A stretch of 37,949 nt of DNA from Candidatus Avelusimicrobium cornigerorum. GTDB lineage: Bacteria > Elusimicrobiota > Elusimicrobia > Elusimicrobiales > Elusimicrobiaceae. The position numbers and the translations under genes are program-made. Of this stretch, positions 1 through 7,434 are shown piece after piece. A model generated the notes under the pieces. The model saw only the letters and a program-made list of their open reading frames with translations, had not been told where the DNA came from and made no database searches. The stretch lies in contig DBXW01000004.1 in NCBI GenBank assembly GCA_002309715.1, positions 1 through 37,949 on the forward strand, in the 5' to 3' direction. Numbering within the stretch: the stretch's first letter is position 1; the number at the start of each line of letters is the position of its first letter.

Positions 1-203
1 TCTTGTGTCAATATCGGTGAAGTGGGCAACCGGCGGGCAAAAAGAACCATCTCTTTAATAGTTTGTTTAGCCGGTGCTTTGGCAATAATTTCTGCAACGG
101 CTTTAGCGCCTTCCCCTGCCTTGACCAGTTGCGCAAAGGCCGGAGCGGCTCCCCCAGTAAATAGTAGTGTAGCACCTAATAGAATAACGACCGGTTTTTT
201 CAT
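1..203 (-). CDS. Secreted protein of unknown function, 5' part only (runs off the left edge)
   Basis: This minus-strand frame opens at an ATG at 203 after a strong ribosome-binding site (GGGAGGGAAAG) and stays open to the window edge, giving 67 residues. Residues 1-25 form a typical signal peptide: lysines at 2-3, a hydrophobic core and an AFAQ cleavage site. The mature start reads LVKAGEGAKAVAEII. This resembles the GEGAAKVYKE start of the mature secreted protein at 17487, so it is probably a distant member of the same exported set. An inverted repeat lies about 80 bp upstream. No function can be assigned from the fragment. Confidence 0.7.
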   Translation of the reverse strand, partial: MKKPVVILLGATLLFTGGAAPAFAQLVKAGEGAKAVAEIIAKAPAKQTIKEMVLFARRLPTSPILTQ

Positions 204-279
204 CTTTCCCTCCCGAACTCAATAATTTACCGCCTTATAGCCTTATTATAATGTAAATCTGCGACGATAAACAAGGGTC

Positions 280-307
280 AAAAGGCCTAACGTGATATAG
301 GCCTTTT
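280..307 (-). promoter_or_regulatory. TAGGCC inverted repeat upstream of the secreted-protein gene at 203
   Basis: AAAAGGCCTA (280-289) and TAGGCCTTTT (298-307) form a perfect 10-bp dyad around an 8-bp centre. On the gene's strand the right arm continues into TTGACCCTT, exactly as in the element upstream of the gene at 27662. A possible -10 (TATAAT on the minus strand, near 246-251) lies between the dyad and the start codon. The position suits an operator, but no binding protein is known. Confidence 0.5.
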
Positions 308-324
308 GGGTAATTGGCTATGGC

Positions 325-355
325 AAAAAATAAACCCGGCTTTATAGCCGGGTTT
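325..355 (-). terminator. Intrinsic terminator of the fab/rnc/ankyrin operon
   Basis: AAACCCGGC (332-340) and GCCGGGTTT (347-355) form a 9-bp stem with a 6-base loop. Read on the minus strand it is followed by a T-rich run (the A-run at 325-330). It lies directly after the stop codon of the ankyrin-repeat gene. Confidence 0.85.
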
Positions 356-367
356 AGGGTAAGAAAC

Positions 368-2128
368 TTATTTTTTTCTTTTTTTCTTGGAACTTGTCTG
401 TTTGCTTGTAGTAGACGTTAATTTTTTGGCTTCTGTAGGTTTGGCATTACATTTTGCCATCCTGTCTACCGGAGACATAATACCCATAATGTTAGTTTCT
501 GTTGAGCGTACCCCGGGTTTTGCACCGACAGAGATTAAATAATCGTACATCTCTTTATTGCAGTTTTCGGCGGCTAGCCCCAACGGAGTGAGCGGTTGTT
601 TTTGTCCGGCTACATTTCCTTTGTACTCCAACATAAGGGCCAAACGGCCATCTTCTCGCGCAAGTTTGACTAAATGTTTGAGCATATCCATGTTTTGAGT
701 TTGTACCGCTACATGGAATACGTTACCTTTGCCGGATGCTTCGGATAAACGCGCAAAGTTTTTTACCAAGAAATCAACTACATCGGTGTGTCCGTTTTCT
801 ACGGCTACTATTAAAGCAGAATCTCCCGACTTATTTTTATCAAACACGACGGCTTTATTCTGGGCAATTACTTTGCGGGCAAGTTCCACATCCCCTTTTT
901 CCGCTGCTTTGAAAATATCGGCATCCGTAATAGCGGCTGTTGCGGTTTGTTCATCCGGTAATTCTTCCCCGTCGGCTTTGGCTTGGGCAAGAAGTTCTTC
1001 ATTATCTTGCTTAATAACACTGTTTTTAACTTCCAACAAACTTTTCTCAAACCAGGGTAATACGGCGGATCGTTTGTTTTTCACTGCGACGGAATAAGGA
1101 ACTACCCCGTTGTTATCGGCAATAGTGGCGTCGGCTCCTTCCGCTAAAAGGCGTTTGACAATTTCTTCGTTCCCTTTGGATGCTGCCCAAAATAAAGCAG
1201 TTTGCCCCGCTTTATTTTGTGCATTGATATCTATAGGCAGTTGCATGGTTTGCGGTTTTAATAGTTCGCGCACCACCTTGGGATGATTATATCGGGCCGC
1301 ATAAATCAGGGCGGTGTTGCCGTCTTTATTGGCGGCGTTTGTATCCGCCCGGTAGGCTAGCAAATCGCGCACGCTGGGTAAATCCCCCAACGACGAGGAA
1401 ATTATGAGCGGCGTATTGCCTTTTTCGTTGCTGATATTAGGATCAATGCCGCCTTTTAACATGGCAAGTACACCCATGTGATTTTTTTTGGCACTTGCGC
1501 GTAAAAGGTATGCGGCATTCAATCCTTCCGAAACACCGCTGGAAAGAAATAAGTCCACTAAATCCCCCCGTTGTTTTTCCAGGGCTAAATACATAGGGGA
1601 GTGATTGTAATTATTTACAGCGTTAATATCGGCACCGGAATAAAGCAAAAGTTGGGCGATTTCCGAATTGTTGGTGTAATATATAGAACGCAACAAGGCG
1701 GTGTCTTTTGTGAAGGCATTTCGCTTATTGACGTCGGCCCCGGCCATAATGATTTGCTGTACGGCTTCCAAGTTGCCCAGAGTTGCGGCTACTAGCAAAA
1801 GCGGATCGCCTTTACTGTTTACGACATTGATATTATTGCCGAGTTCTTGGTCCAAAAAATCTATGAAACCGGCTGTATCGCGTTTCTGCAATAAGGCGGT
1901 GGCTTGATCTGCTAATTCGGTAGGCGTTTTTTTGAGAATCAGTTTTTGTCCGTTGTTAGCGGCGCGTTGGCTATATCCGCTTTTAAAGGTAAATCCCATC
2001 AAGATAAGCACCGGGAGTGCCGCTACAACACCCAGCGTAATCCACGGATTTTTGCGCATCAACGAAAATAACCCGGCAATTTTATTTCCCCCCGGGGTTG
2101 GAGAAGACGATTTTTTAAACGAAGACAT
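368..2128 (-). CDS. Membrane-anchored ankyrin-repeat protein
   Basis: The 586-residue product has a basic N-terminus and one hydrophobic segment at about residues 30-48 (ITLGVVAALPVLILMGF), so the rest is probably periplasmic. From about residue 100 to 560 there are roughly ten ankyrin repeats, seen as phrases such as GNTPLIISSSLGDLPSV, GNTALIYAARYNHPKVV and GQTALFWAASKGNEEIV. A charged linker splits them at about 370-410. The tail is basic (SSKKKRKK). It starts 1 base after the rnc stop, so it is the last gene of the fatty-acid operon and is probably cotranscribed, with the terminator following. Ankyrin repeats bind proteins; the partner is unknown. The fold is clear but the role is not. Confidence 0.9.
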   Translation of the reverse strand: MSSFKKSSSPTPGGNKIAGLFSLMRKNPWITLGVVAALPVLILMGFTFKSGYSQRAANNGQKLILKKTPTELADQATALLQKRDTAGFIDFLDQELGNNINVVNSKGDPLLLVAATLGNLEAVQQIIMAGADVNKRNAFTKDTALLRSIYYTNNSEIAQLLLYSGADINAVNNYNHSPMYLALEKQRGDLVDLFLSSGVSEGLNAAYLLRASAKKNHMGVLAMLKGGIDPNISNEKGNTPLIISSSLGDLPSVRDLLAYRADTNAANKDGNTALIYAARYNHPKVVRELLKPQTMQLPIDINAQNKAGQTALFWAASKGNEEIVKRLLAEGADATIADNNGVVPYSVAVKNKRSAVLPWFEKSLLEVKNSVIKQDNEELLAQAKADGEELPDEQTATAAITDADIFKAAEKGDVELARKVIAQNKAVVFDKNKSGDSALIVAVENGHTDVVDFLVKNFARLSEASGKGNVFHVAVQTQNMDMLKHLVKLAREDGRLALMLEYKGNVAGQKQPLTPLGLAAENCNKEMYDYLISVGAKPGVRSTETNIMGIMSPVDRMAKCNAKPTEAKKLTSTTSKQTSSKKKRKK

Positions 2129-2129
2129 A

Positions 2130-2807
2130 CTAAAAACTCCTACCGTTTTTTATACGTTCAAAAGCGTTTTGGGCAGCCGCTTGTTCGGCTAATTTTTTGT
2201 TGTGCCCTTTGCCGGTGCCCAATTCTTTGCCGGCTGCACTTACCTGTACCGTGAAAATTTTATTATGTTCCGGCCCGACGGTTTGAATCACTTCGTAGGT
2301 GGGTATTAAATGGCCTTGTTTTTGCAAATATTCTTGCAGTAAACTTTTGAAATCTTGCGTATCTTGTGCAAGGGTTTGCGTACGTACCCAAGGTAAAATA
2401 ACCGCTTGCGCGGCACCATATCCACCATCTAAATAGACGGCTCCCAATACGGCTTCCACTGCGTTAGAGATGATACTGTCTCGTTCGCGGCCGCCGGTAA
2501 CAATCTCACCATGACTTAAGAGCATAAAACGCCCCAGGTCAAGTTGCTTGCCCCATAGATAGAGATTTCGCCTAGAAACAAGATTAGACTTAATTTTAGA
2601 AAGCACTCCCTCTTCTACATGAGGGCATTGGTTGTAAATATAATCTGCAACAATGGCACCTAATATACTATCTCCCAAGAACTCCAAACGTTCGTTGTGT
2701 TTGACGTTGCGGCGTTCCCCGGCGAAAGATTTATGAGTGAGTGCTTCCTTTAAAAAGTCTTTATTGTTAAAGCGATACCCGATGATATTTTCAATATCCG
2801 TGTACAC
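2130..2807 (-). CDS. rnc: Ribonuclease III
   Basis: RNase III cleaves double-stranded RNA, including rRNA precursors. The 225-residue protein has the family signature ERLEFLGDS at 39-47 and the second acidic cluster NAVEAVLGA at 115-123, which together supply the metal-binding residues. A C-terminal double-stranded-RNA-binding domain follows at about 155-220 (SLLQEYLQKQG to KLAEQAAAQNAF). Length is normal. The start is GTG at 2807, only two bases after the acpP stop, with no clear ribosome-binding site and no early in-frame ATG. Translation therefore probably depends on coupling to acpP. The acpP-rnc neighbourhood is common in bacteria. Confidence 0.97.
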   Translation of the reverse strand: MYTDIENIIGYRFNNKDFLKEALTHKSFAGERRNVKHNERLEFLGDSILGAIVADYIYNQCPHVEEGVLSKIKSNLVSRRNLYLWGKQLDLGRFMLLSHGEIVTGGRERDSIISNAVEAVLGAVYLDGGYGAAQAVILPWVRTQTLAQDTQDFKSLLQEYLQKQGHLIPTYEVIQTVGPEHNKIFTVQVSAAGKELGTGKGHNKKLAEQAAAQNAFERIKNGRSF

Positions 2808-2809
2808 TT

Positions 2810-3055
2810 TTATTTTTTTGCGTTTTCTTCAATGTAAGAGACCGCTTCGCCGACGGTTTTAATTTTTTCGGCTTTCTCATCCGGAATTTCAATATCAAAT
2901 TCTTCTTCCAATGCCATGATGAGTTCCACGGTATCCAAGGAATCCGCACCTAAGTCGTTTACGAATTGAGCTTCCGGTTTTACTTGATCGGCTTCTACGC
3001 CCAATTGTTCAACAATGATGTTTTTCACTCTTTCTTGTACGTTTTCTACAGACAT
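2810..3055 (-). CDS. acpP: Acyl carrier protein
   Basis: ACP carries growing fatty acyl chains on a 4'-phosphopantetheine arm. The 81-residue acidic protein has the diagnostic GADSLDTVEL motif with the modified serine at residue 39. The helix that contacts partner enzymes follows (ELIMALEEEFDIEIPD). A strong GGAGG ribosome-binding site stands before the ATG. It lies between fabG and rnc in the operon. Confidence 0.98.
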   Translation of the reverse strand: MSVENVQERVKNIIVEQLGVEADQVKPEAQFVNDLGADSLDTVELIMALEEEFDIEIPDEKAEKIKTVGEAVSYIEENAKK

Positions 3056-3095
3056 GTTTTCCTCCGTATTTTATTAAAAGGGTTTGCCCCTAAAT

Positions 3096-3839
3096 CTACA
3101 TATATAACCCGCCGTTTACAGCGAGTACGTGCCCCGTAATGTACGAGGCGTCATCTCCTGCCAAAAACAGAACTGCTTTGGCAATGTCTTGCGTGGTGGC
3201 AAAGCGCTTTAGCGCGATAGCATCCAACGCTTTGGCTTTTACGTCTTCGGGCAACGCGTCCGTCATGGCCGTTTGCACAAATCCGGGCGCCACGGCGTTT
3301 ACACGTACGTTGCGTCCGCCAAATTCTTTGGCTAAAGTTTTGGTCAGCCCAATAACGCCGGCTTTACTGGCCACGTAATTGGCTTGACCGGGATTTCCCA
3401 TCTGCCCCACTACCGAAGTGAGATTAACAATACTGCCGCACCGTTTTTTAAACATTACCTTTAGTGCGGCTTTAGCCATTAAAAACGTTCCTTTTAAATT
3501 AACATCCAATACATCGGTCCAATCTTGTTCGGACATACGGACCGTCAAATTATCTTTTGTAATGCCGGCGTTGTTAACAAGTATATCTAGCGAGCCGAAT
3601 TCTTTAATCGTATTTTGAACAAAATTTTCACAGGCCTCTGCCTGTGCGATATTTACAACTTGTGTATAAATTTTTACGCCGTAAGGGATGAGTTTTTCGG
3701 CAGCATCTTTGAGGGCTTCTTCACGGGTGGCACATAGGGCTAAATTAGCCCCCTCTTGTGCAAATGCTTGGGCCAAGGCAAAACCGATCCCGCGCGATGC
3801 GCCGGTAATGATAACGTTTTTACCTTTGAAATCTGCCAT
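3096..3839 (-). CDS. fabG: 3-oxoacyl-[acyl-carrier-protein] reductase
   Basis: FabG reduces 3-ketoacyl-ACP with NADPH in fatty-acid elongation. The 247-residue short-chain dehydrogenase has the nucleotide-binding GASRGIG at 13-19, NNAG at 89-92 and the catalytic Ser142, Tyr155 and Lys159 (YVASK). It ends in the NGGLYM typical of FabG. The ATG is two bases after the plsX stop and its GAGG ribosome-binding site lies within the end of plsX. Position between plsX and acpP favours the FabG assignment over other short-chain dehydrogenases. Confidence 0.97.
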   Translation of the reverse strand: MADFKGKNVIITGASRGIGFALAQAFAQEGANLALCATREEALKDAAEKLIPYGVKIYTQVVNIAQAEACENFVQNTIKEFGSLDILVNNAGITKDNLTVRMSEQDWTDVLDVNLKGTFLMAKAALKVMFKKRCGSIVNLTSVVGQMGNPGQANYVASKAGVIGLTKTLAKEFGGRNVRVNAVAPGFVQTAMTDALPEDVKAKALDAIALKRFATTQDIAKAVLFLAGDDASYITGHVLAVNGGLYM

Positions 3840-3841
3840 GG

Positions 3842-4885
3842 TTATTTTTCCTCGTGGAGATCCTTTTCAATTGCATTAAAAGTCGGTTGCAAAGCCGCCA
3901 TTTTGGAGGCCACATCCCCAATAAAATCTTTTTCTACCAAACGTACGGCCGTTTTAATAGCATTAAAAATGGCTAGTTCGTTGGATTTACCATGCGCAAT
4001 AATAGCCACTCCGTTTACACCTACAAGCGGAGCACCGCCATAGCAATCGGGGTTAGTGTGGTTTTTAACGGCCTTAAACGCACCGAGCGACAAAAGTGAG
4101 CCCAATATAGCGAGCGGGCGTTTTTGCACTTCGCGTTTGATCATGCGAATCATTGTTCTGGCAAGCCCTTCCGCCAGTTTCAGCACGATATTCCCGACAA
4201 ACCCGTCGCATACAATTACGTCGGTCTCTCCGGTGTTTACGTCACGACCTTCTACGGTTCCGCGGAAATTCACCCCAATATCGCGCATATGCGGCACGGT
4301 GTGTTTGACCAGCATATTGCCTTTGGTTTCTTCTTCGCCGATAGATAAAATACCGACAGAAGGCGCCGGAATATCAAACACTTTTTGCATATAGGTGGAA
4401 CCCATTACCGCAAATTGTAACAGGTGAATCGGTTTGCAATCGGCGTTGGCTCCTGCGTCTAACAAAAGGCATACTCCTTTATAAGTGGGCATAGGAGTAG
4501 CAATAGCCGGCCGTTGGACTCCTTTAATACGTCCCATACCAAAAAGCGCAGCCACCATGGCCGCGCCGGAATGTCCGGCGGAGACGAAGGCATCTGCGTT
4601 TTGTTTATGCACCAGATCAGCACAGACTACAATGCTAGCATCTTTTTTATTGCGACACTCTTTGGCGGGTTCCGCTCCCATATCAATAGTATTGGGAGCG
4701 TGAACAATGGATAAGCGCGCGGGCAGTTGGCTATGGCCTAACTTGCGTAATTCTTGGCGCAACACAGTTTCATCACCCACCAAAATAACTTCCAATTTGG
4801 AATCTTTTTTAATGGCTTTTAGTGCGCCTAAAATATTTGGCTTTGCGCCAAAATCTCCGCCAAGAGCATCTAATGCTATTTTCAT
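3842..4885 (-). CDS. plsX: Phosphate acyltransferase PlsX
   Basis: PlsX makes acyl-phosphate from acyl-ACP, the donor for the first acylation of glycerol-3-phosphate by PlsY. The 347-residue protein opens with the family start MKIALDALGGDFG. It contains MGAEPAKECRNKKDASI, SAGHSGAAM and DVIVCDGFVGNIVLK, all characteristic of PlsX, at normal length. It follows rpmF, as in many bacteria, and precedes fabG directly. The usual fabH and fabD genes are not between them. Confidence 0.97.
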   Translation of the reverse strand: MKIALDALGGDFGAKPNILGALKAIKKDSKLEVILVGDETVLRQELRKLGHSQLPARLSIVHAPNTIDMGAEPAKECRNKKDASIVVCADLVHKQNADAFVSAGHSGAAMVAALFGMGRIKGVQRPAIATPMPTYKGVCLLLDAGANADCKPIHLLQFAVMGSTYMQKVFDIPAPSVGILSIGEEETKGNMLVKHTVPHMRDIGVNFRGTVEGRDVNTGETDVIVCDGFVGNIVLKLAEGLARTMIRMIKREVQKRPLAILGSLLSLGAFKAVKNHTNPDCYGGAPLVGVNGVAIIAHGKSNELAIFNAIKTAVRLVEKDFIGDVASKMAALQPTFNAIEKDLHEEK

Positions 4886-4893
4886 ACGAAAAT

Positions 4894-5106
4894 TTACTTC
4901 GCTTCTTTACTTTCTTCTTTGGCTTTCGCTTTCGGGGCAGCAACTACGCGGTCTTTATAAAACCCACAGGTCGGGCAGACGTTGTGCGGTAAGCGCGGAG
5001 ACTTGCAGTTCGGGCAAGCCACGAGCTGCGGAAGTTCTACTCCCGAGTTGTGAGATCTTCTCATGTCCCGGCGGGAACGAGTGTGTTTTTTCTTTGGATT
5101 CGGCAT
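4894..5106 (-). CDS. rpmF: 50S ribosomal protein L32
   Basis: L32 is a small zinc-binding large-subunit protein. The 70-residue product starts MPNPKKKHTRSRRDMRRS, the usual L32 start, and has four cysteines at 31, 34, 44 and 47 in two CxxC pairs for a zinc ribbon. The tail is alanine-, lysine- and glutamate-rich and slightly longer than in many homologues. An AGGAG site precedes the ATG. The yceD-rpmF-plsX order is classical. Confidence 0.96.
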   Translation of the reverse strand: MPNPKKKHTRSRRDMRRSHNSGVELPQLVACPNCKSPRLPHNVCPTCGFYKDRVVAAPKAKAKEESKEAK

Positions 5107-5148
5107 TTTTTTACTCCTGTTTTACTCTAGAACAATTCTAAAGAATTA

Positions 5149-5643
5149 TTATTTAAATTTCCCTTTTAATGCAGCAAACGGTGATAAGTTTTCCGGCTGA
5201 CACTTGCACAAGGATACATTTAAATCTTGCCCGCACATCGGGCACAACCCTTTGCAATCCGGCTTGCACAAAAAACGAATCTCTTCGCTCAGTGCTAACG
5301 TTTGCCGCACAAGATACATTATATCAATTATTTCCTGTTTGTTGCTATAACTTTCTGTAAATTCTTCCGCGAAGGGTTGCAGCGTCATTTTTAAGCAACG
5401 TGCACATTGTACTTCGCGTTGGCCTTGCACTTTTCCCAATACCAAAATTTCATTGCTGGCCACGGAAAACGATAATTCTACGGTGGCTTTTATAATGCGG
5501 TTGGGGGCTTCAAAAAGTCCGTCTAAACAGTTGGCGTTTACCACACACGAACATTTCAGCCCGCCCATGCGGACAATATCTATCGTCTTAAATCGCAAGT
5601 CGTGGGGAACGTCGTAATCTTGATACAAATCGTTTTCACTCAT
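5149..5643 (-). CDS. YceD/DUF177 family protein
   Basis: The 164-residue protein has the DUF177 pattern: a C-x2-C pair in CARCL and a terminal cysteine cluster, CKPDCKGLCPMCGQDLN, followed by CKCQ. YceD has been linked to 23S rRNA biogenesis in plants and enterobacteria; its biochemical activity is unclear. It is the first gene of the yceD-rpmF-plsX-fabG-acpP-rnc operon. The -10 box TGC-TAAAAT ends six bases before the ATG and there is no ribosome-binding site, so the operon mRNA may begin at or next to the start codon. Confidence 0.88.
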   Translation of the reverse strand: MSENDLYQDYDVPHDLRFKTIDIVRMGGLKCSCVVNANCLDGLFEAPNRIIKATVELSFSVASNEILVLGKVQGQREVQCARCLKMTLQPFAEEFTESYSNKQEIIDIMYLVRQTLALSEEIRFLCKPDCKGLCPMCGQDLNVSLCKCQPENLSPFAALKGKFK

Positions 5644-5649
5644 ACTATT

Positions 5650-5658
5650 ATTTTAGCA
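5650..5658 (-). promoter_or_regulatory. Extended -10 promoter of the yceD-rpmF-fab operon, likely leaderless
   Basis: On the minus strand TGC-TAAAAT is followed by exactly six bases (5649-5644) and then ATG at 5643. RNA polymerase normally starts about seven bases past the -10 box, which would be the A of the ATG. No purine-rich site precedes the ATG. Confidence 0.55.
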
Positions 5659-5689
5659 AATCTCGGCGGAGAAAAGTAATTTTTCTGAT

Positions 5690-6619
5690 TTATTTAAATT
5701 GTGCTTCCAATTTTTTTACGTCTACAAACCCATAGCCTTGCTTATATTCATGTATCCCCGGAATTTGTGCTGCGGCGGCAATTAAACTTTGTTTAATTTC
5801 CGGGGTTGTTGGGTATCGGCCGTTTTTCTTTTTAAAACCTTCTACGGCTAATGCTGCGGCGGCTGCGATAAAACCGGTTGCAATGGATGTACCGCTCATG
5901 AGCATATACCCCCCTTCATTGGAAGGAAGGTATACATTTTCCCCCGGTGCGATAAAATCTACTTCGGGGCCGTAAGAGGAATTAGCATAGGCTTGTTGTT
6001 TGTTAGCGGCCAGTGCGCCCACGGCAATGGTAGTTCCTAAACTAGCCGGATAATGTACACCGGGAAATCCTAAATTTCCTGCCGGACAAATAATTGCCAC
6101 TCCGGAATCATACGCGGCGTTGATGGCGGTGGTAAGATTTTTATCCCCCCCACCGTGGATACCGTAACTTAAATTTACCACCGCAATTTTTTGATCCGGG
6201 TGTTCCTTATTATAGGTCAAAACCGTATTGATGGCCGCGGTGGCGGCTTGTGGGCTAATCATGCGGCTGCCGTCGTCAATTTTATAAACCACAATTTGCG
6301 CATCGGGAGCAATGCCGGTAAACTGTACCCCGCGTGCGCCGATAATGCCGGCAATGCCGGTGCCGTGGCCTTTCACATCGGCGATAGAAGGTGAAAGCGT
6401 AAAATCTTGCCCTTGGATATTTTTTCCGTTAAATTCCGGGTGGGCATTGATACCGCTATCTGCGATAGCCACCATTACGCCTTGTCCGGTTAATGTTTTT
6501 TGTTCCGGATATAAACGGTAGGCCCATAAATTATCAAAGGGGGCCGGTTCAGCGCAAACGGTTAAAGGAAATAATAAAGTAAAAAATATAAATCCGATTA
6601 TTCGTTTAAGTGTCAACAT
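5690..6619 (-). CDS. Secreted subtilisin-like serine protease (S8 family)
   Basis: The 309-residue protein has a signal peptide (residues 1-23, ending VCAEP) and then a compact S8 catalytic domain. The catalytic triad is visible: Asp54 in AIADSGIN, His85 in KGHGTGIAG and Ser245 in MSGTSIATG. Asn182 in CPAGN is the likely oxyanion residue. Only about 20-25 residues lie between the signal peptide and the first strand of the domain, so there is no room for the usual I9 inhibitory prodomain. It is divergent from the repeat protein at 6733. An AAGGAG site precedes the ATG. Substrate unknown. Confidence 0.93.
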   Translation of the reverse strand: MLTLKRIIGFIFFTLLFPLTVCAEPAPFDNLWAYRLYPEQKTLTGQGVMVAIADSGINAHPEFNGKNIQGQDFTLSPSIADVKGHGTGIAGIIGARGVQFTGIAPDAQIVVYKIDDGSRMISPQAATAAINTVLTYNKEHPDQKIAVVNLSYGIHGGGDKNLTTAINAAYDSGVAIICPAGNLGFPGVHYPASLGTTIAVGALAANKQQAYANSSYGPEVDFIAPGENVYLPSNEGGYMLMSGTSIATGFIAAAAALAVEGFKKKNGRYPTTPEIKQSLIAAAAQIPGIHEYKQGYGFVDVKKLEAQFK

Positions 6620-6642
6620 AGTATTTCTCCTTAATATAAACT

Positions 6643-6670
6643 ATTGTAACATTTTATTTTATGCTACAAT
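6643..6670. promoter_or_regulatory. Back-to-back overlapping promoters for the subtilase and the repeat protein
   Basis: ATTGTAACAT (6643-6652) and ATGCTACAAT (6661-6670) form an inverted repeat with one mismatch and an 8-bp spacer. Each arm is an extended -10 box facing outward: TGC-TACAAT for the plus-strand gene at 6733 and TGT-TACAAT for the subtilase. Each gene's -35 region would overlap the other's -10, so the two promoters probably compete for polymerase. Confidence 0.5.
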
Positions 6671-6732
6671 AATTTTATGCCGCGCGGAATATCCGTTGCG
6701 ACAAATTATGAAAGTAAGGAGAAAGAAACAAC

Positions 6733-7254
6733 ATGAAGAAAGTAGCAGTATTATTAGCTGTCTTGTTTGCTGCCGCCCCGGTTTTTGCCGGTGATAACGG
6801 CATTATCAAATTGTCCTTGTGGGGCGACGCTGCTGTAGCCATCCCCAACAACATCCACGATGTACGTGGGGTGTCGCTTGGTATTGGTTCTAATGTAGAT
6901 TCCTTGTACGGTTTCCAAGGTGATTTCATCTACAACAATGCCAAAGAAGTCCGCGGTATCAAAGCTGCCTATTTCTATGAAACGGCTGATGTTGTATGGG
7001 GTGCCCAAGGTGCCTTTATTTCTGTCAACCGCCAAGAAGTAAAAGGTTTACAGGGTGGTTTTATTAACATTGCCCGCGGAGAAGTAACCGGTGCGCAATT
7101 CGGTTTGTATAACCAAGTCGGCGATTTACATGGTTTACAACTCGGTTTTGTAAACAATGCCCGCCACATCAGCAAAGGTTTGCAAGTCGGTTTATTGAAC
7201 ATTGCCAAAAACGGCTGGTTGCCGTTTATGGTCATTGTCAACGGCCGCTTCTAA
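6733..7254 (+). CDS. Secreted 15-residue-repeat protein (LA_2272-like surface repeat)
   Basis: The 173-residue product has a clean signal peptide (MKKVAVLLAVLFAAAPVFAG). From residue 46 to 162 there are eight tandem units of 14-15 residues, roughly GxQxGFxNxAxxVx, for example GLQGGFINIARGEVT (105-119) and GLQLGFVNNARHISK (134-148). The spacing and alternating hydrophobics suggest a beta-solenoid or sheet. The pattern resembles the LA_2272-type surface repeat first named in Leptospira, which has no known activity. The ATG follows AAGGAG. A strong terminator follows, so it is a single-gene unit. Surface or periplasmic location is inferred. Confidence 0.85.
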   Translation: MKKVAVLLAVLFAAAPVFAGDNGIIKLSLWGDAAVAIPNNIHDVRGVSLGIGSNVDSLYGFQGDFIYNNAKEVRGIKAAYFYETADVVWGAQGAFISVNRQEVKGLQGGFINIARGEVTGAQFGLYNQVGDLHGLQLGFVNNARHISKGLQVGLLNIAKNGWLPFMVIVNGRF

Positions 7255-7272
7255 TCTAACTTATTTTTCAGT

Positions 7273-7308
7273 AAAACCGCGCATTTTTTAAGTGCGCGGT
7301 TTTTTACG
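7273..7308 (+). terminator. Intrinsic terminator after the repeat protein
   Basis: AAAACCGCGCA (7273-7283) pairs with TGCGCGGTTTT (7293-7303) in an 11-bp stem running into a T-tract. Confidence 0.9.
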
Positions 7309-7337
7309 TTGTAAACCCTATAGAAAAGCGGCCAATA

Positions 7338-7372
7338 GGCCTTTTGGGTAACTTTCGGATAGGTCCAAAAAA
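7338..7372 (+). promoter_or_regulatory. 35-bp TAGGYC element upstream of the gene at 7435
   Basis: GGCCTTTTGGGTAA, eight bases, then TAGGTCCAAAAAA. The block upstream of the gene at 17487 (17361-17395) has the same length, spacing and ends. It stops three bases before the -35 box, the position expected of an activator or operator site. Confidence 0.5.
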
Positions 7373-7375
7373 CGG

Positions 7376-7405
7376 TTGAATCAGGTTTTTTGCTTGTGAT
7401 AAAAT
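7376..7405 (+). promoter_or_regulatory. Sigma-70-type promoter of the gene at 7435
   Basis: TTGAAT (7376-7381), an 18-bp spacer and TAAAAT (7400-7405), about 30 bp before the start codon, which has an AAGGAG ribosome-binding site. Confidence 0.6.
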
Positions 7406-7434
7406 AAAAGCCACAAAGACAAAAGGAGAGTATT

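Noticed and set aside
311..330. Third copy of the 35-bp block on the plus strand near the first TAGGCC dyad (GGGTAATTG, then AAAAAA)
   Set aside because: The second half is degenerate and its A-run belongs to the operon terminator, so I count only the dyad there.
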